A stretch of 42,003 bases of DNA, from contig JAAYMA010000047.1 in assembly GCA_012521615.1 (NCBI GenBank), positions 1 to 42,003 on the forward strand, in the 5' to 3' direction. The position numbers and the translations under genes are program-made. Position 1 is the first letter of the stretch, and each line of letters opens with the position of its first letter. The notes below the pieces were generated by a model that saw nothing but the letters and a program-made list of their open reading frames with translations, was not told where the DNA came from and searched no databases. Below, piece by piece: positions 25,504 through 34,282 of the stretch. This DNA comes from Clostridiaceae bacterium. GTDB taxonomy: Bacteria; Bacillota; Clostridia; DSM-8532.

Positions 25504-25971
25504 ATGGTTAAGCAGGAAAAGTCATCAATTAAACTCTTTTTTGAGGAAAATAGATCTTTGGTTTTTCTCCTTCCTCTTTTAGCAGTACTGGTTGTTATTG
25601 CATTTATAGTTCTGTCAAAATCAAATAAGGCGTTGACAACCTCTGCAGATTTTTCGGAAGATAACCGGCTAAGCAGTGAAAATCAAGTAATAGTTTTGCC
25701 ACAGACAAATCGCGTTATTGATGAAGAATCATCTGCTGTAAAGAAAGACCCGTTTGAATCACCATTTGTGCTCACTGGAATTATTTATTCACAAGAAAGC
25801 CCTCTGGCAATCCTGGAATCAGAAAATATCTCATCCATTGTAGGAGTTGGAAGTACTGTTGGGGACAGTTCATGGAAAGTAGTTAGTATTGATAAGGATA
25901 CTGTGACACTAAGCAATGGAAGCGAAACTATTACACTGGACATTACTTCAAAAGTACATGTGCAAAATTAA
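25504..25971 (+). CDS. PilP/GspC-like pilus assembly protein
   Basis: The 155-residue protein has a short cytoplasmic tail, one membrane segment (about 21-40) and an extracytoplasmic part. The final 75 residues form a GspC-HR/PilP-like beta domain introduced by KKDPFESPFVLTGIIYS and including GVGSTVGDSSWKVVSI. In diderm systems this protein links the PilNO ring to the secretin. Here it is followed 20 bases later by a PilQ-like gene, so the same contact is likely kept. ATG 25504 is preferred over ATG 25483 because AAAGGA lies between them. The fold call rests on motif resemblance and position. Confidence 0.72.
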   Translation: MVKQEKSSIKLFFEENRSLVFLLPLLAVLVVIAFIVLSKSNKALTTSADFSEDNRLSSENQVIVLPQTNRVIDEESSAVKKDPFESPFVLTGIIYSQESPLAILESENISSIVGVGSTVGDSSWKVVSIDKDTVTLSNGSETITLDITSKVHVQN

Positions 25972-25991
25972 ATGGCAGGTGGCGTTAAATT

Positions 25992-27395
25992 ATGAAAGCC
26001 AATAAATTTGTAGCTGGGTTGATACTTGTTCTTTTTATTATGTTACAGTTTAATTCTATTGTATTCGCCAGCGTATCAGGTTCATCAGAAAAAGAGAATA
26101 CGCTTATTACTGTTAATGTTAAAAACGCTGATATCCGTGATATTCTGTCGGCTCTGGCTGTTAAAATGGAATGTAATATTATCTATACCGATGAGCCTGT
26201 CAGAATGGATTTTTCTGTTCAGAATGTTACCTGTAAAGATGCCCTGAATATTTTATTGAAATCAGTAGGGAAGGAATATCTTGAGGATAAAAATACAATA
26301 ATAGCAGGCAGTCGTGAAGTGCTTGAAAATAATTATCTGGATAAAATTGCAATTACCAGCTTCACATTAAAGTACATACGTTCTGATATTCTGTCCTCCT
26401 TGATTGATACCCTCTCCATACCTGTAAGGAAAGTCACTCTGAGTACAAATGATAAGGTAATTTTTGTACAGGGTCTTCCAGGTGATCTTCCCAAGGTTGC
26501 TCAGCTGATTTCTTTGATTGACAGGCCGGAAAATGCTCACGCGAGCGATGATTATAATTTGTATTCTGTAACTTTAAGCCATATTACAGCAGAACAATTA
26601 AATTCAGTTCTCAATGAAATCGGGTTTTATAGTGGACTGGTTATGGAATCCAATCCTATGACCCTTTGGGTTTACGGAATAGAAGAAGATATATCAATGG
26701 TCAATGAAATAAAATCTCAGCTTGATGTGCCCCAAAACGCCATAGCCAACACTTTTATCCTGAAAAGGAAAAAACTTCGCTTTTTGACATCCGATAAAGC
26801 TGAAACAATTCTTACTGAGCTAAATATTGACGTTAATGTTCTTTCACTTAACAGAAGAATGCATACTGTCTGGCTGAATGGTACTGAAGATGCAGTTAAT
26901 TTGGCATTATCAGTTCTGGAACAATTGGATATACAGGATTATATGGAACATGACCATATAACAGTCTATAAACTCAGGAATATTACGGCGAAAGAAGCTA
27001 TGGCAAGGTTAAGGCATATAGAAAATCAGAGTAATATAAAATTTTACACATTTGCATTCCCTCAATTTGTGAAAAACGTAATGGTATTTTGCCCGCAGGA
27101 TTACAGACTGTTTGTTTTAAACCAGCTTGAAGAGATTGATGTTCCCACCGATGAAATCAAGGTACCAGTTGACTATTCTTCTGTTGCTGGAGGCAAGATT
27201 AAGCTTAAAAACAGAAGAAGTCTTATCTGTGAGCTTACAGGTCTACCAGAAGAGAAATTTACTATATCCGATAATGTTTCCCGGGATGACAGCTATCTGT
27301 TTATTATGTATCTGGAAGCATCACCTGACATTGTTCAGTATGTCAAGGATGTAATAAAAATGATAGATGATCCTTTAGCCGACGGATCGTATTAA
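25992..27395 (+). CDS. PilQ-like protein: secretin N-domains without a channel
   Basis: The 467-residue exported protein has a signal peptide (about 1-27) and an STN/N0-type domain (about 38-108, starting ITVNVKNADIRDILSALA). Four repeated secretin_N-like units follow, near 120-180, 188-250, 252-316 and 322-388, each with the T-x-x-Y/F-x-L-K start and a D-x-P or D-R-P-type end. A last beta-alpha unit covers 395-460. The C-terminal secretin beta-barrel that forms the outer-membrane pore is absent. In a cell without an outer membrane it could be a wall-zone collar or guide for the pilus. It lies between pilP-like and pilT. Confidence 0.8.
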   Translation: MKANKFVAGLILVLFIMLQFNSIVFASVSGSSEKENTLITVNVKNADIRDILSALAVKMECNIIYTDEPVRMDFSVQNVTCKDALNILLKSVGKEYLEDKNTIIAGSREVLENNYLDKIAITSFTLKYIRSDILSSLIDTLSIPVRKVTLSTNDKVIFVQGLPGDLPKVAQLISLIDRPENAHASDDYNLYSVTLSHITAEQLNSVLNEIGFYSGLVMESNPMTLWVYGIEEDISMVNEIKSQLDVPQNAIANTFILKRKKLRFLTSDKAETILTELNIDVNVLSLNRRMHTVWLNGTEDAVNLALSVLEQLDIQDYMEHDHITVYKLRNITAKEAMARLRHIENQSNIKFYTFAFPQFVKNVMVFCPQDYRLFVLNQLEEIDVPTDEIKVPVDYSSVAGGKIKLKNRRSLICELTGLPEEKFTISDNVSRDDSYLFIMYLEASPDIVQYVKDVIKMIDDPLADGSY

Positions 27396-27419
27396 AAAAA
27401 GATAGGGATGCAGGTTGAT

Positions 27420-28520
27420 ATGAGATTTCAAAATATTGAACCTTCTTATGTTTACAGCATTGACGATTTACTGAGGATATGCGTAGAAAGGGAAGGGTCG
27501 GATCTTCATCTTGTTGCAGGCACCCCTCCATGTATAAGAGTCAATGGAGAAATTATCCGGTTAGATGCTCCTTCATTGAGTGATACTGACATGGAAGGGC
27601 TGATAATACCTATCCTTAAGGATTACCAAAGACTAAACCTGGAAAAGGATTACGAACTGGATTTTTCATACTCTATCCCCGGCTGTGCCCGGTTCCGCGG
27701 TAACATAATGTTTCAGCGCGGAACGCTTGCAGCAGCTTTCAGGGCAGTACCGTTTACCATACCTGATTTTGAAGAGCTCGGTCTTCCTGAAGACATTAAA
27801 AGGTTATGCACTCTTCCACGCGGTTTAATACTTGTAACAGGACCCACCGGAAGCGGAAAATCAACTACTCTTGCAGCAATGATTGATATTATAAACAGCA
27901 CAAGGGCCTGTAACATAGTCACTATTGAAGATCCTATCGAGTTTTTGCACAAACATAAAAAATCTACTGTCCGGCAAAGGGAGCTTGGAAACGACACCCA
28001 CAGCTTTTCAGCAGCCCTGCGCCATGTACTTCGCCATGATCCGGACGTTATCATGATAGGTGAGATGCGTGATACCGAAAGCATTGCTATAGCTTTGACT
28101 GCAGCAGAAACAGGACATCTGGTATTATCGACCCTGCATACTCAGACAGCACCTTTGACAATTACAAGAATTATAGATTCTTTCAGCAGTGAAAAAAGGA
28201 TGCAGGTAAGGCAGCAATTGGCCAACTCTTTAAGAGCCGTTATATCACAAACGCTTGTACCTGATATAGAAGGTAAAGGCAGAATAGCTGCAGTCGAATA
28301 TATGGTTGACACGCCTGCCATCAGGAGTATGATACGTGATGGAAAAGAACATCAGATTTACTCTGCTATTCAGACAGGACACAGTTATGGTATGCAGACG
28401 CTGGATCAGGCACTAATAAAACTGTATTCTGCAAATAAAATCAGTAAAAAATCTGTCCTTGAACGCTGCATTGATCGTGCAGAAGTTGAGAGATATCTAC
28501 AGAACAGATTCTTTCTATAA
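27420..28520 (+). CDS. pilT: Pilus retraction ATPase PilT
   Basis: The 366-residue hexameric ATPase depolymerises the pilus for twitching and DNA uptake. The N-terminal PAS-like domain contains SDLHL, Walker A GPTGSGKST is at 141-149, and the Asp box (TIEDPIEF), Walker B (VIMIGEMRD) and His box (HLVLSTLHTQ) follow. The C-terminal PAIRSMIRDGK corresponds to the AIRNLIRE motif diagnostic of retraction ATPases. ATG 27420 is preferred; ATG 27408 has its purine run only two bases away. It sits in the operon, 24 bases after the PilQ-like gene. Confidence 0.95.
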   Translation: MRFQNIEPSYVYSIDDLLRICVEREGSDLHLVAGTPPCIRVNGEIIRLDAPSLSDTDMEGLIIPILKDYQRLNLEKDYELDFSYSIPGCARFRGNIMFQRGTLAAAFRAVPFTIPDFEELGLPEDIKRLCTLPRGLILVTGPTGSGKSTTLAAMIDIINSTRACNIVTIEDPIEFLHKHKKSTVRQRELGNDTHSFSAALRHVLRHDPDVIMIGEMRDTESIAIALTAAETGHLVLSTLHTQTAPLTITRIIDSFSSEKRMQVRQQLANSLRAVISQTLVPDIEGKGRIAAVEYMVDTPAIRSMIRDGKEHQIYSAIQTGHSYGMQTLDQALIKLYSANKISKKSVLERCIDRAEVERYLQNRFFL

Positions 28521-28543
28521 ATAGCATGAAGGGTGATAATCCC

Positions 28544-29755
28544 ATGGCATATTATAGCTATGAGTGCCTGGACAAAAATGGTCAATTAATCAATGGTCAA
28601 ATTTCAGCAGAAGGTATCAGCCAGGCAGTGGATAAGCTGAAAAGAATGGGCTTATCAGTCATTGATTTAAAAGAGAATAAACCAAAAAAGAAAAGCAGCT
28701 TTTTCTCGAACGAAAAAAAGCCAACAATTACTGACTTGGCACTTTTCAGCCGCCAGCTGGCTGCAATGCTTGCAGCTGGTATACCTGTTACACGTGCACT
28801 TTTAACACTTTCACAGCAGGCAGAGAATAAAATGCTGAAAGAAGCGTTGGAAACTATTCACAGCAATGTAGAAGGCGGTATGAATCTTACAGAGGCCTTC
28901 AGCCTCTACCCGCATATCTTCAATGATTTGTACATATCAATGATAAATGCGGGCGAGACAGGAGGCATGTTGGAAACTTCACTTTTGAGATTATCGGAGC
29001 AGCTTCAGAAGGAAAAAGTTCTGAGGGACGAGGTAAAGTCGGCCATATCTTATCCAAGAACAATAGCAATATTTGCGCTTGTAATGTTTGTTGCAATGGT
29101 AGTTTTTCTTGTGCCTGTTTTCCAGAAATTTATCCCTGAAACATCCGATATTCCGGCAATAACGCAGCTTATATTCAACCTTTCAGCATCCTGGAGAAAT
29201 TACTATTACATATGGATAGCTGCAATTACCGCAATAGTGTCGGGATTTATTCTTTTTGCAAAAAGTAAAACTGGTCGCGATCTATGGGAGAAAAACAAGT
29301 TCAGGATGCCTGTATTTGGAATGTTACTGCTGAAGACAGTTATAGCACGTTTTACCCGCACTTTGTCAACTTTATTGCGGGGCGGTATTACTGTCGTACA
29401 GGCACTTGAAAGTGCCGGACCTACTTCAGGGAGTGCGCTTGTATCCGAAACAGTCAAAAAAACCGTTCAGGGAATTGAGGAAGGCAGAAGTATAGCATCA
29501 ACTTTCGAGCAAAGCGGCTTATTCCCGCCCATGGTGACTCAGATGGTAGCTGTAGGTGAAGAGTCGGGTACCCTTCCTGAACTGCTGGAGAAAATTGCGG
29601 AGTTTTATGAACAGGAAGTTCAAACTACTACCAAAGGACTTCAGGCTTTAATCCAGCCCATAGCAATAATTGTTATCGGTTTGCTTGTCGGCGGAATGCT
29701 GGTAGCACTTTATTTGCCTATATTTACTACCGTTTCTTCGTCAGGAGGTATATAG
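28544..29755 (+). CDS. pilC: Inner-membrane platform protein PilC
   Basis: The 403-residue GspF/PilC protein has two repeated cytoplasmic helical domains (about 60-165 and 265-370), each followed by membrane segments (near 165-190, 210-240 and 370-395). Typical motifs are FSRQLAAMLAAGIP, INAGETGG and FTRTLSTLLRGGI, MVAVGEESG in the second copy. It is the rotor on which PilB and PilT act. ATG 28544 follows AAGGGTGAT by about 7 bases; ATG 28526 has no site. Its stop lies one base before the sigma-factor start. Confidence 0.95.
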   Translation: MAYYSYECLDKNGQLINGQISAEGISQAVDKLKRMGLSVIDLKENKPKKKSSFFSNEKKPTITDLALFSRQLAAMLAAGIPVTRALLTLSQQAENKMLKEALETIHSNVEGGMNLTEAFSLYPHIFNDLYISMINAGETGGMLETSLLRLSEQLQKEKVLRDEVKSAISYPRTIAIFALVMFVAMVVFLVPVFQKFIPETSDIPAITQLIFNLSASWRNYYYIWIAAITAIVSGFILFAKSKTGRDLWEKNKFRMPVFGMLLLKTVIARFTRTLSTLLRGGITVVQALESAGPTSGSALVSETVKKTVQGIEEGRSIASTFEQSGLFPPMVTQMVAVGEESGTLPELLEKIAEFYEQEVQTTTKGLQALIQPIAIIVIGLLVGGMLVALYLPIFTTVSSSGGI

Positions 29756-29756
29756 C

Positions 29757-30461
29757 GTGTCGACATTTAACGCCAGGATTAATGAGGCATATAGCAAATA
29801 TATTGCTGAACCAACTGAAAGTAATCTGGCTGAGCTTTTTAATGCTTCAACTCCGTTAATTGAATATTTAGCATATACCTTAAGCGGCGGGATGCTTTAT
29901 GAAGATACAGTTCAGGCCGGGTATGAAGGTGTAATGAAGGCCTTAAAGCGTTATGACAAAAACATGAACACTTTTGCTACTTATGCCACTCACTGTATTA
30001 TGGGTGAGATAAGGCATCATATAAGAAGGGAGATGAAATACTACAAGCCCGGATTCATAGACAATCTGCAGAAAAAAGTTGCAGATTATATTGAAGAATA
30101 CTATGAAAATACTTCTGAACTGCCGTCCGAAACAAATATATCTGAAAAGTTAAACATCAGAAAAGAAGGAATATATGAAATATTAAAGGCAGGTCTGGTT
30201 TCTATTGATCAGCTTAATCTGGACAAAGTAGGATGCATCAGATATGAGAGTTTTAAACTTCCCATCGAAGATAAGATAGTTTTGTACGAGGCAATTCAGA
30301 AGTTGAGCGAAATAAAGAAAAAAGTGATTTACAGTTTGTTTTTCAAAAATAAAACTCAGCAGCAAACAGCAGACATACTTGGTATAAATCAGCGAAAGGT
30401 ATCCAGATTGCTGAAAAGCAGCCTGGTAGACTTAAGGAATATCTTATTAGAAAAGGTTTAG
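29757..30461 (+). CDS. Sigma-70 family RNA polymerase sigma factor inside the pilus operon
   Basis: The 234-residue group-3-like sigma factor has region 2 at about 25-95, including GYEGVMKALKRYDKNMNTFA and GEIRHHIRRE as in SigB/SigF/SigG relatives. A region-3-like segment covers about 97-150 (SETNISEKLNIRKEGIYEIL), and region 4 about 172-230 with the helix-turn-helix QQQTADILGINQRKVSRLLK. All parts needed to bind core polymerase and promoters are there. GTG 29757 is 8 bases after AGGAGG and one base after the pilC stop, so it is translated with the pilus genes. No anti-sigma gene is nearby. Target promoters are unknown. Confidence 0.88.
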   Translation: MSTFNARINEAYSKYIAEPTESNLAELFNASTPLIEYLAYTLSGGMLYEDTVQAGYEGVMKALKRYDKNMNTFATYATHCIMGEIRHHIRREMKYYKPGFIDNLQKKVADYIEEYYENTSELPSETNISEKLNIRKEGIYEILKAGLVSIDQLNLDKVGCIRYESFKLPIEDKIVLYEAIQKLSEIKKKVIYSLFFKNKTQQQTADILGINQRKVSRLLKSSLVDLRNILLEKV

Positions 30462-30470
30462 AGGGTAAGT

Positions 30471-31415
30471 ATGGGTTTATTCAAGAAAAGTATAATCGGT
30501 TTGGAAATGGATTCGAAAGAAATACGTACTGTAGAAATTTCAGGCAGTAAAAAAAATCCGGTAATTTCCGCATGGGGCAGGATTGAGCTTGCGGATGGTG
30601 CAGTCAAAGAAGGAAAGGTTGCCGATACGGATATTTTGTCTGAAAATATAGCAAAACTTATGGAGTTGAAAGGCTTCAAGGACAAAAATGTTGTCCTTGG
30701 CGTAAACAACCAGGATATTATAGTAAGATTTGCAACTTTTCCGAAAGTTCCTGACGACAAAATCAGGAACATGGTGATGCTTCAGGCTGAAGATTATATT
30801 CCCGTACCTATGACCGAACTTGAAATAGACTACATAATTACAGGTGAAAGAGAATCTGAAGGAAGACAATTCATTAATGTAATTCTTGTAGGTGCAAGAA
30901 AGAAAATGATTAACGATTATATCAAATGTATAGAAAGTGTTGGTCTGAATGTAGTTGAAATTGATTCCACAATGCTGGCAATAGCTCGTTCTGCATTGAT
31001 TTACAGCGATACCGGCACTTTTGCTGCTGTCGGATATAATCATGATATCGGAAATATTATGATTTTCAGGGATGGAATATTAGAATTTGCCAGAACAATA
31101 TCCATGGACTCTGAAGAAAATCAGCCTGAACCGGAGGCTGACCTCATATCAGATATTCTGTTAAATGAAATCCGATCATCTGTTAATTATTATCTTAGTC
31201 AAAACTTTGCAGAGATTAATAAAATCTTTCTCTGTGGAGTTAACATAAGTCAGAAAACTGTCGCGTCGAAGATACAAAATTTTACCGGCATTCAGGTTGA
31301 AATTCCCGATCCTTACAAGTCCTACAAAATAACCGGAACACATGCCGGATCGGGTTTCAATGCCAGTGATTTCAATGCATGCATAAGTCTTGCTCTCAGA
31401 GGAATGGAGGAATAA
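30471..31415 (+). CDS. pilM: Actin-like pilus assembly protein PilM
   Basis: The 314-residue cytoplasmic protein has the actin/FtsA-like ATPase fold used by PilM: phosphate-1 region IIGLEMDSKEIRTVEIS near 8-24, VDI-like MQAEDYIPVP segment, IDSTMLAIAR near 165 and FLCGVNISQ near 258. PilM binds the cytoplasmic N-terminus of PilN and links the membrane platform to the motor ATPases. It starts 9 bases after the sigma-factor gene and one base before pilN. Confidence 0.92.
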   Translation: MGLFKKSIIGLEMDSKEIRTVEISGSKKNPVISAWGRIELADGAVKEGKVADTDILSENIAKLMELKGFKDKNVVLGVNNQDIIVRFATFPKVPDDKIRNMVMLQAEDYIPVPMTELEIDYIITGERESEGRQFINVILVGARKKMINDYIKCIESVGLNVVEIDSTMLAIARSALIYSDTGTFAAVGYNHDIGNIMIFRDGILEFARTISMDSEENQPEPEADLISDILLNEIRSSVNYYLSQNFAEINKIFLCGVNISQKTVASKIQNFTGIQVEIPDPYKSYKITGTHAGSGFNASDFNACISLALRGMEE

Positions 31416-31416
31416 A

Positions 31417-31992
31417 ATGTACAAAGTAAGCCTACTGCCGAATCATTACATACTTCAAAATCAGGCGCGTAAAAGAAAGGATAAATTACTCAAAATATCA
31501 TTAGTTGTCATGTGTACCTTATTTGCTGTATACGCCGCTTCGGTCATACTTCACACTGCCGTAAAAAATGAATTCAGGACTTTACAGAAAGAAAATAAGA
31601 GGGTTTTGGAGGAAATATCAGAACTGGAATATCTCTCTGCTCTGAACAATGATATCAATGCCATATATAACCGGGCAAAAACGGCTGTCGGAAATAATCC
31701 TGACTGGAATAAGCTCATTGTGGATATTGGTAATAGCACTCCTGAAACCATAGGTATTACCAATATGGAACTAAGCTATGAAGGCGGAAACGGAACAGGC
31801 AAGATAAAGGGGCTGGCTCTTGATCACAGTACAGTTTCAGCCTGGCTTGAAACACTTAATGAATTAATTGAAATAACTGATGTGAGATGCTCTTTTTTGA
31901 CACAAACTCAGGAAAGTGCTGATGATTTAGTCCAATTTGAAATAACCATGAAATTAAGACCAGGTTCAGGATATATGATTACCCGGAGGTAA
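31417..31992 (+). CDS. pilN: PilN platform protein
   Basis: The 191-residue bitopic protein has the short cytoplasmic motif KVSLLPNHYI, a version of the I-N-L-L-P PilM-binding tail. One membrane segment lies near 25-46, a coiled-coil-like stretch about 48-80, and an extracytoplasmic ferredoxin-like domain to the end. It pairs with PilO and PilP. ATG 31417 lies 6 bases after GGAGG; the longer frame from 31390 overlaps pilM and is not used. Confidence 0.9.
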   Translation: MYKVSLLPNHYILQNQARKRKDKLLKISLVVMCTLFAVYAASVILHTAVKNEFRTLQKENKRVLEEISELEYLSALNNDINAIYNRAKTAVGNNPDWNKLIVDIGNSTPETIGITNMELSYEGGNGTGKIKGLALDHSTVSAWLETLNELIEITDVRCSFLTQTQESADDLVQFEITMKLRPGSGYMITRR

Positions 31993-31998
31993 TTGTTA

Positions 31999-32523
31999 AT
32001 GAAAAAAGTCAACCGAACTGATACGGGAGCACTGCTGATTGTTTTGTCGGCAATAATGTGTATCCTTCTTGTTACATTAAGTGTTATGAATTTTGTAAAT
32101 ACAAAAAAACTGAATGAGAATATCCGGCATGAGACCGTTGCTTTGAAGAATAACTATGACAGACTTGATTTCCTTAAGAAGTTGAGAAACCTTCAACCTG
32201 AACTGGAATATACGCTGGAGCTATTAAAAAAACAGATACCATCAAGCCCGGAGGATTACAAAATTATTGAACTCATAAAGGAATATTCATCCGAAAACTC
32301 TTCAGATTTTGTCAGGATTGAGTTTGGTGAATATAGGAATGAATCAGAAATAAATTCAATACCTGTTACACTTACCTTTATGGGAAGATACTCCAATTTA
32401 TTAAAGCTGATTAATGAGATTATGTCAGGTGACAGGCTCTTTAGAATTGACAGAATCAAGATTGACAAAGCAGATGGTTCAAAAATCAGGGCGGATATAG
32501 AAGCTTTTGCTTTCTATAATTGA
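31999..32523 (+). CDS. pilO: PilO platform protein
   Basis: The 174-residue bitopic protein has a membrane segment near 9-32, a coiled coil about 33-80 (ending LLKKQIPSSPEDY, the family's typical L-P-x-x-x-E turn), and a ferredoxin-like domain with VTLTFMGRYSNLLKLINEI. PilO forms heterodimers with PilN under the pilus. ATG 31999 is 9 bases after GGAGG; TTG 31993 is too close. It is six bases downstream of pilN. Confidence 0.9.
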   Translation: MKKVNRTDTGALLIVLSAIMCILLVTLSVMNFVNTKKLNENIRHETVALKNNYDRLDFLKKLRNLQPELEYTLELLKKQIPSSPEDYKIIELIKEYSSENSSDFVRIEFGEYRNESEINSIPVTLTFMGRYSNLLKLINEIMSGDRLFRIDRIKIDKADGSKIRADIEAFAFYN

Positions 32524-32544
32524 CAAAAGTAACAGGGGGAAAGA

Positions 32545-34248
32545 ATGATGGGGTTCATTAAAGGCGCAGGTTTTCTTGGGGAACAACTTGTCAAGATGGG
32601 AATACTGACTGAAGAGCCAATCAAGGAAGCCCTCTCCATACAGAAAGAAAAGAAAAAAAAGGGAGAGAATAAAAAGCTTGGGCAGATTCTGATTGAACTG
32701 GGTTATTGCAATGAAAAACATATAGGAGAAGCTCTTGCCCGAAAAAGTGGTTACAAGTTTTTATCCATGAACAGTACCGAAGTTGATGTTACATATGCTA
32801 ACCTGATAACACCTGAAATAGCACAAAAATATAAGGTAATGCCTACGGGAATGAAAAATGGCAAGCTTCAGGTAGCAATGCTGAACCCCAATGATATCAT
32901 TGCCATAGATGATCTCAAAATCCTCACAGGTTATGAAATAGAACCCATTGTTGTCCCTGATAATGAATTGAAAGCAGTTATAGAACAGTTTACAAACAGC
33001 AGCAGAAATCTGGAAAGCTTTGATGAGGAAGAGCAAGAAACAGAAGAAGCTGAACACGAAGATCTGGTAGCCAGTGCAGATGATAAACCTGCTGTTTTGC
33101 TGGTAAATCAGATTATTAACCATGCTGTTAGCTCTGGTGCAAGTGATATACATGTAGAGCCTCAGGAAAAATATCTCAGAGTCCGGTTCAGAATAGACGG
33201 GGTTCTGCACGAGATTATGCAACAGCCTTTAAGGCTTCATCCAATGGTCGCATCAAGAATAAAAGTTATGGCAGGTATGGATATTGCCGAAAGGCGTGTT
33301 CCTCAAGATGGACGTATAAGCGTAAAATCTGAAGGAAATTTAATTGATATACGTGTGGCATCCCTTCCTTCAGCGTATGGAGAAAAAATTACAATGCGCC
33401 TTCTTAACCGGAGCAGCCGGATTATAACTTTAGAACAGCTGGGTTTTCCTGAATTTCAGCTAAAAAGGTACAGAGAGATAATGAGGCTTCCCTATGGATT
33501 TATTTTGATAACCGGACCTACAGGCAGCGGCAAGAGTACAACGTTATATGCCACACTACAGGTTCTCAACTCTGTTGAGAAAAATATTATCACACTGGAA
33601 GATCCTATTGAAAGAAGGATGGAAGGGATAAACCAGATTCAGATGAATGCAAAAGCTGGTATGACCTTTGCTTCCGGATTGAGATCAATCCTAAGAAGCG
33701 ATCCCGACATTATTATGGTAGGTGAAATAAGGGATCGTGAAACAGCTCAGATTGCTGTAGAATCAGCCTTGACCGGACATCTGGTTCTTTCTACACTGCA
33801 CACCAATGATGCACCCGGGGCGGTAACAAGGCTCGGAGAGATGGGAATTGAACCATTTCTTACAGCCTCATCCCTGGTGGGAGTAGTAGCTCAGCGTCTT
33901 GCCAGGGTGCTTTGTCCCAAGTGCAAGATACCCTATACACTGACCAGGGATGAACTAATGTATTCAGTACAGGGCTTTCCACTGGAGCCTCACGAAGATT
34001 CTATTACTTTATATAAACCGGCAGGGTGCATTGCCTGTAATAAAACAGGCTACAAAGGCAGAACAGGTATTTTTGAATTCCTGAAAGTGACTGAAACTAT
34101 TCAAAAATTGATCTTGAGTGGTGCCTCCACCAATGAGATCAGAGAAGCTGCAATCAAGGAAGGTATGGCAACTTTGAGGCAGGATGGACTTGTGAAAGTC
34201 AAAAACGGAATTACATCCATCGAGGAAATTCTGAGAGTTGTGATGTAA
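32545..34248 (+). CDS. pilB: Pilus extension ATPase PilB
   Basis: The 567-residue GspE/PilB ATPase drives pilus assembly. The N-terminal T2SSE_N/MshEN-like domain covers about 5-150, including LGQILIELGYCNEKHIGEAL. An acidic hinge follows (158-172). The ATPase has SGASDIHVEPQ, Walker A GPTGSGKST (324-332), Asp box TLEDPIE, Walker B DIIMVGEIRDRET and His box HLVLSTLHTNDAP. A zinc-binding tetra-Cys element (CPKC and CIAC) follows. N-domains of this type can bind c-di-GMP in some species; I cannot confirm this here. ATG 32545 and 32548 are both possible starts. Confidence 0.95.
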   Translation: MMGFIKGAGFLGEQLVKMGILTEEPIKEALSIQKEKKKKGENKKLGQILIELGYCNEKHIGEALARKSGYKFLSMNSTEVDVTYANLITPEIAQKYKVMPTGMKNGKLQVAMLNPNDIIAIDDLKILTGYEIEPIVVPDNELKAVIEQFTNSSRNLESFDEEEQETEEAEHEDLVASADDKPAVLLVNQIINHAVSSGASDIHVEPQEKYLRVRFRIDGVLHEIMQQPLRLHPMVASRIKVMAGMDIAERRVPQDGRISVKSEGNLIDIRVASLPSAYGEKITMRLLNRSSRIITLEQLGFPEFQLKRYREIMRLPYGFILITGPTGSGKSTTLYATLQVLNSVEKNIITLEDPIERRMEGINQIQMNAKAGMTFASGLRSILRSDPDIIMVGEIRDRETAQIAVESALTGHLVLSTLHTNDAPGAVTRLGEMGIEPFLTASSLVGVVAQRLARVLCPKCKIPYTLTRDELMYSVQGFPLEPHEDSITLYKPAGCIACNKTGYKGRTGIFEFLKVTETIQKLILSGASTNEIREAAIKEGMATLRQDGLVKVKNGITSIEEILRVVM

Positions 34249-34282
34249 TACCTGAGCATGTATTGGAAACGTGGTGATTAGA

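Noticed and set aside
30540-31043. Minus-strand 167-codon ORF opposite pilM
   Set aside because: It is a shadow frame; pilM is supported by actin-like motifs and operon position.
32761-33222. Minus-strand 153-codon ORF opposite pilB
   Set aside because: It is a shadow of a clearly coding pilB frame, without a start site or recognisable domain.
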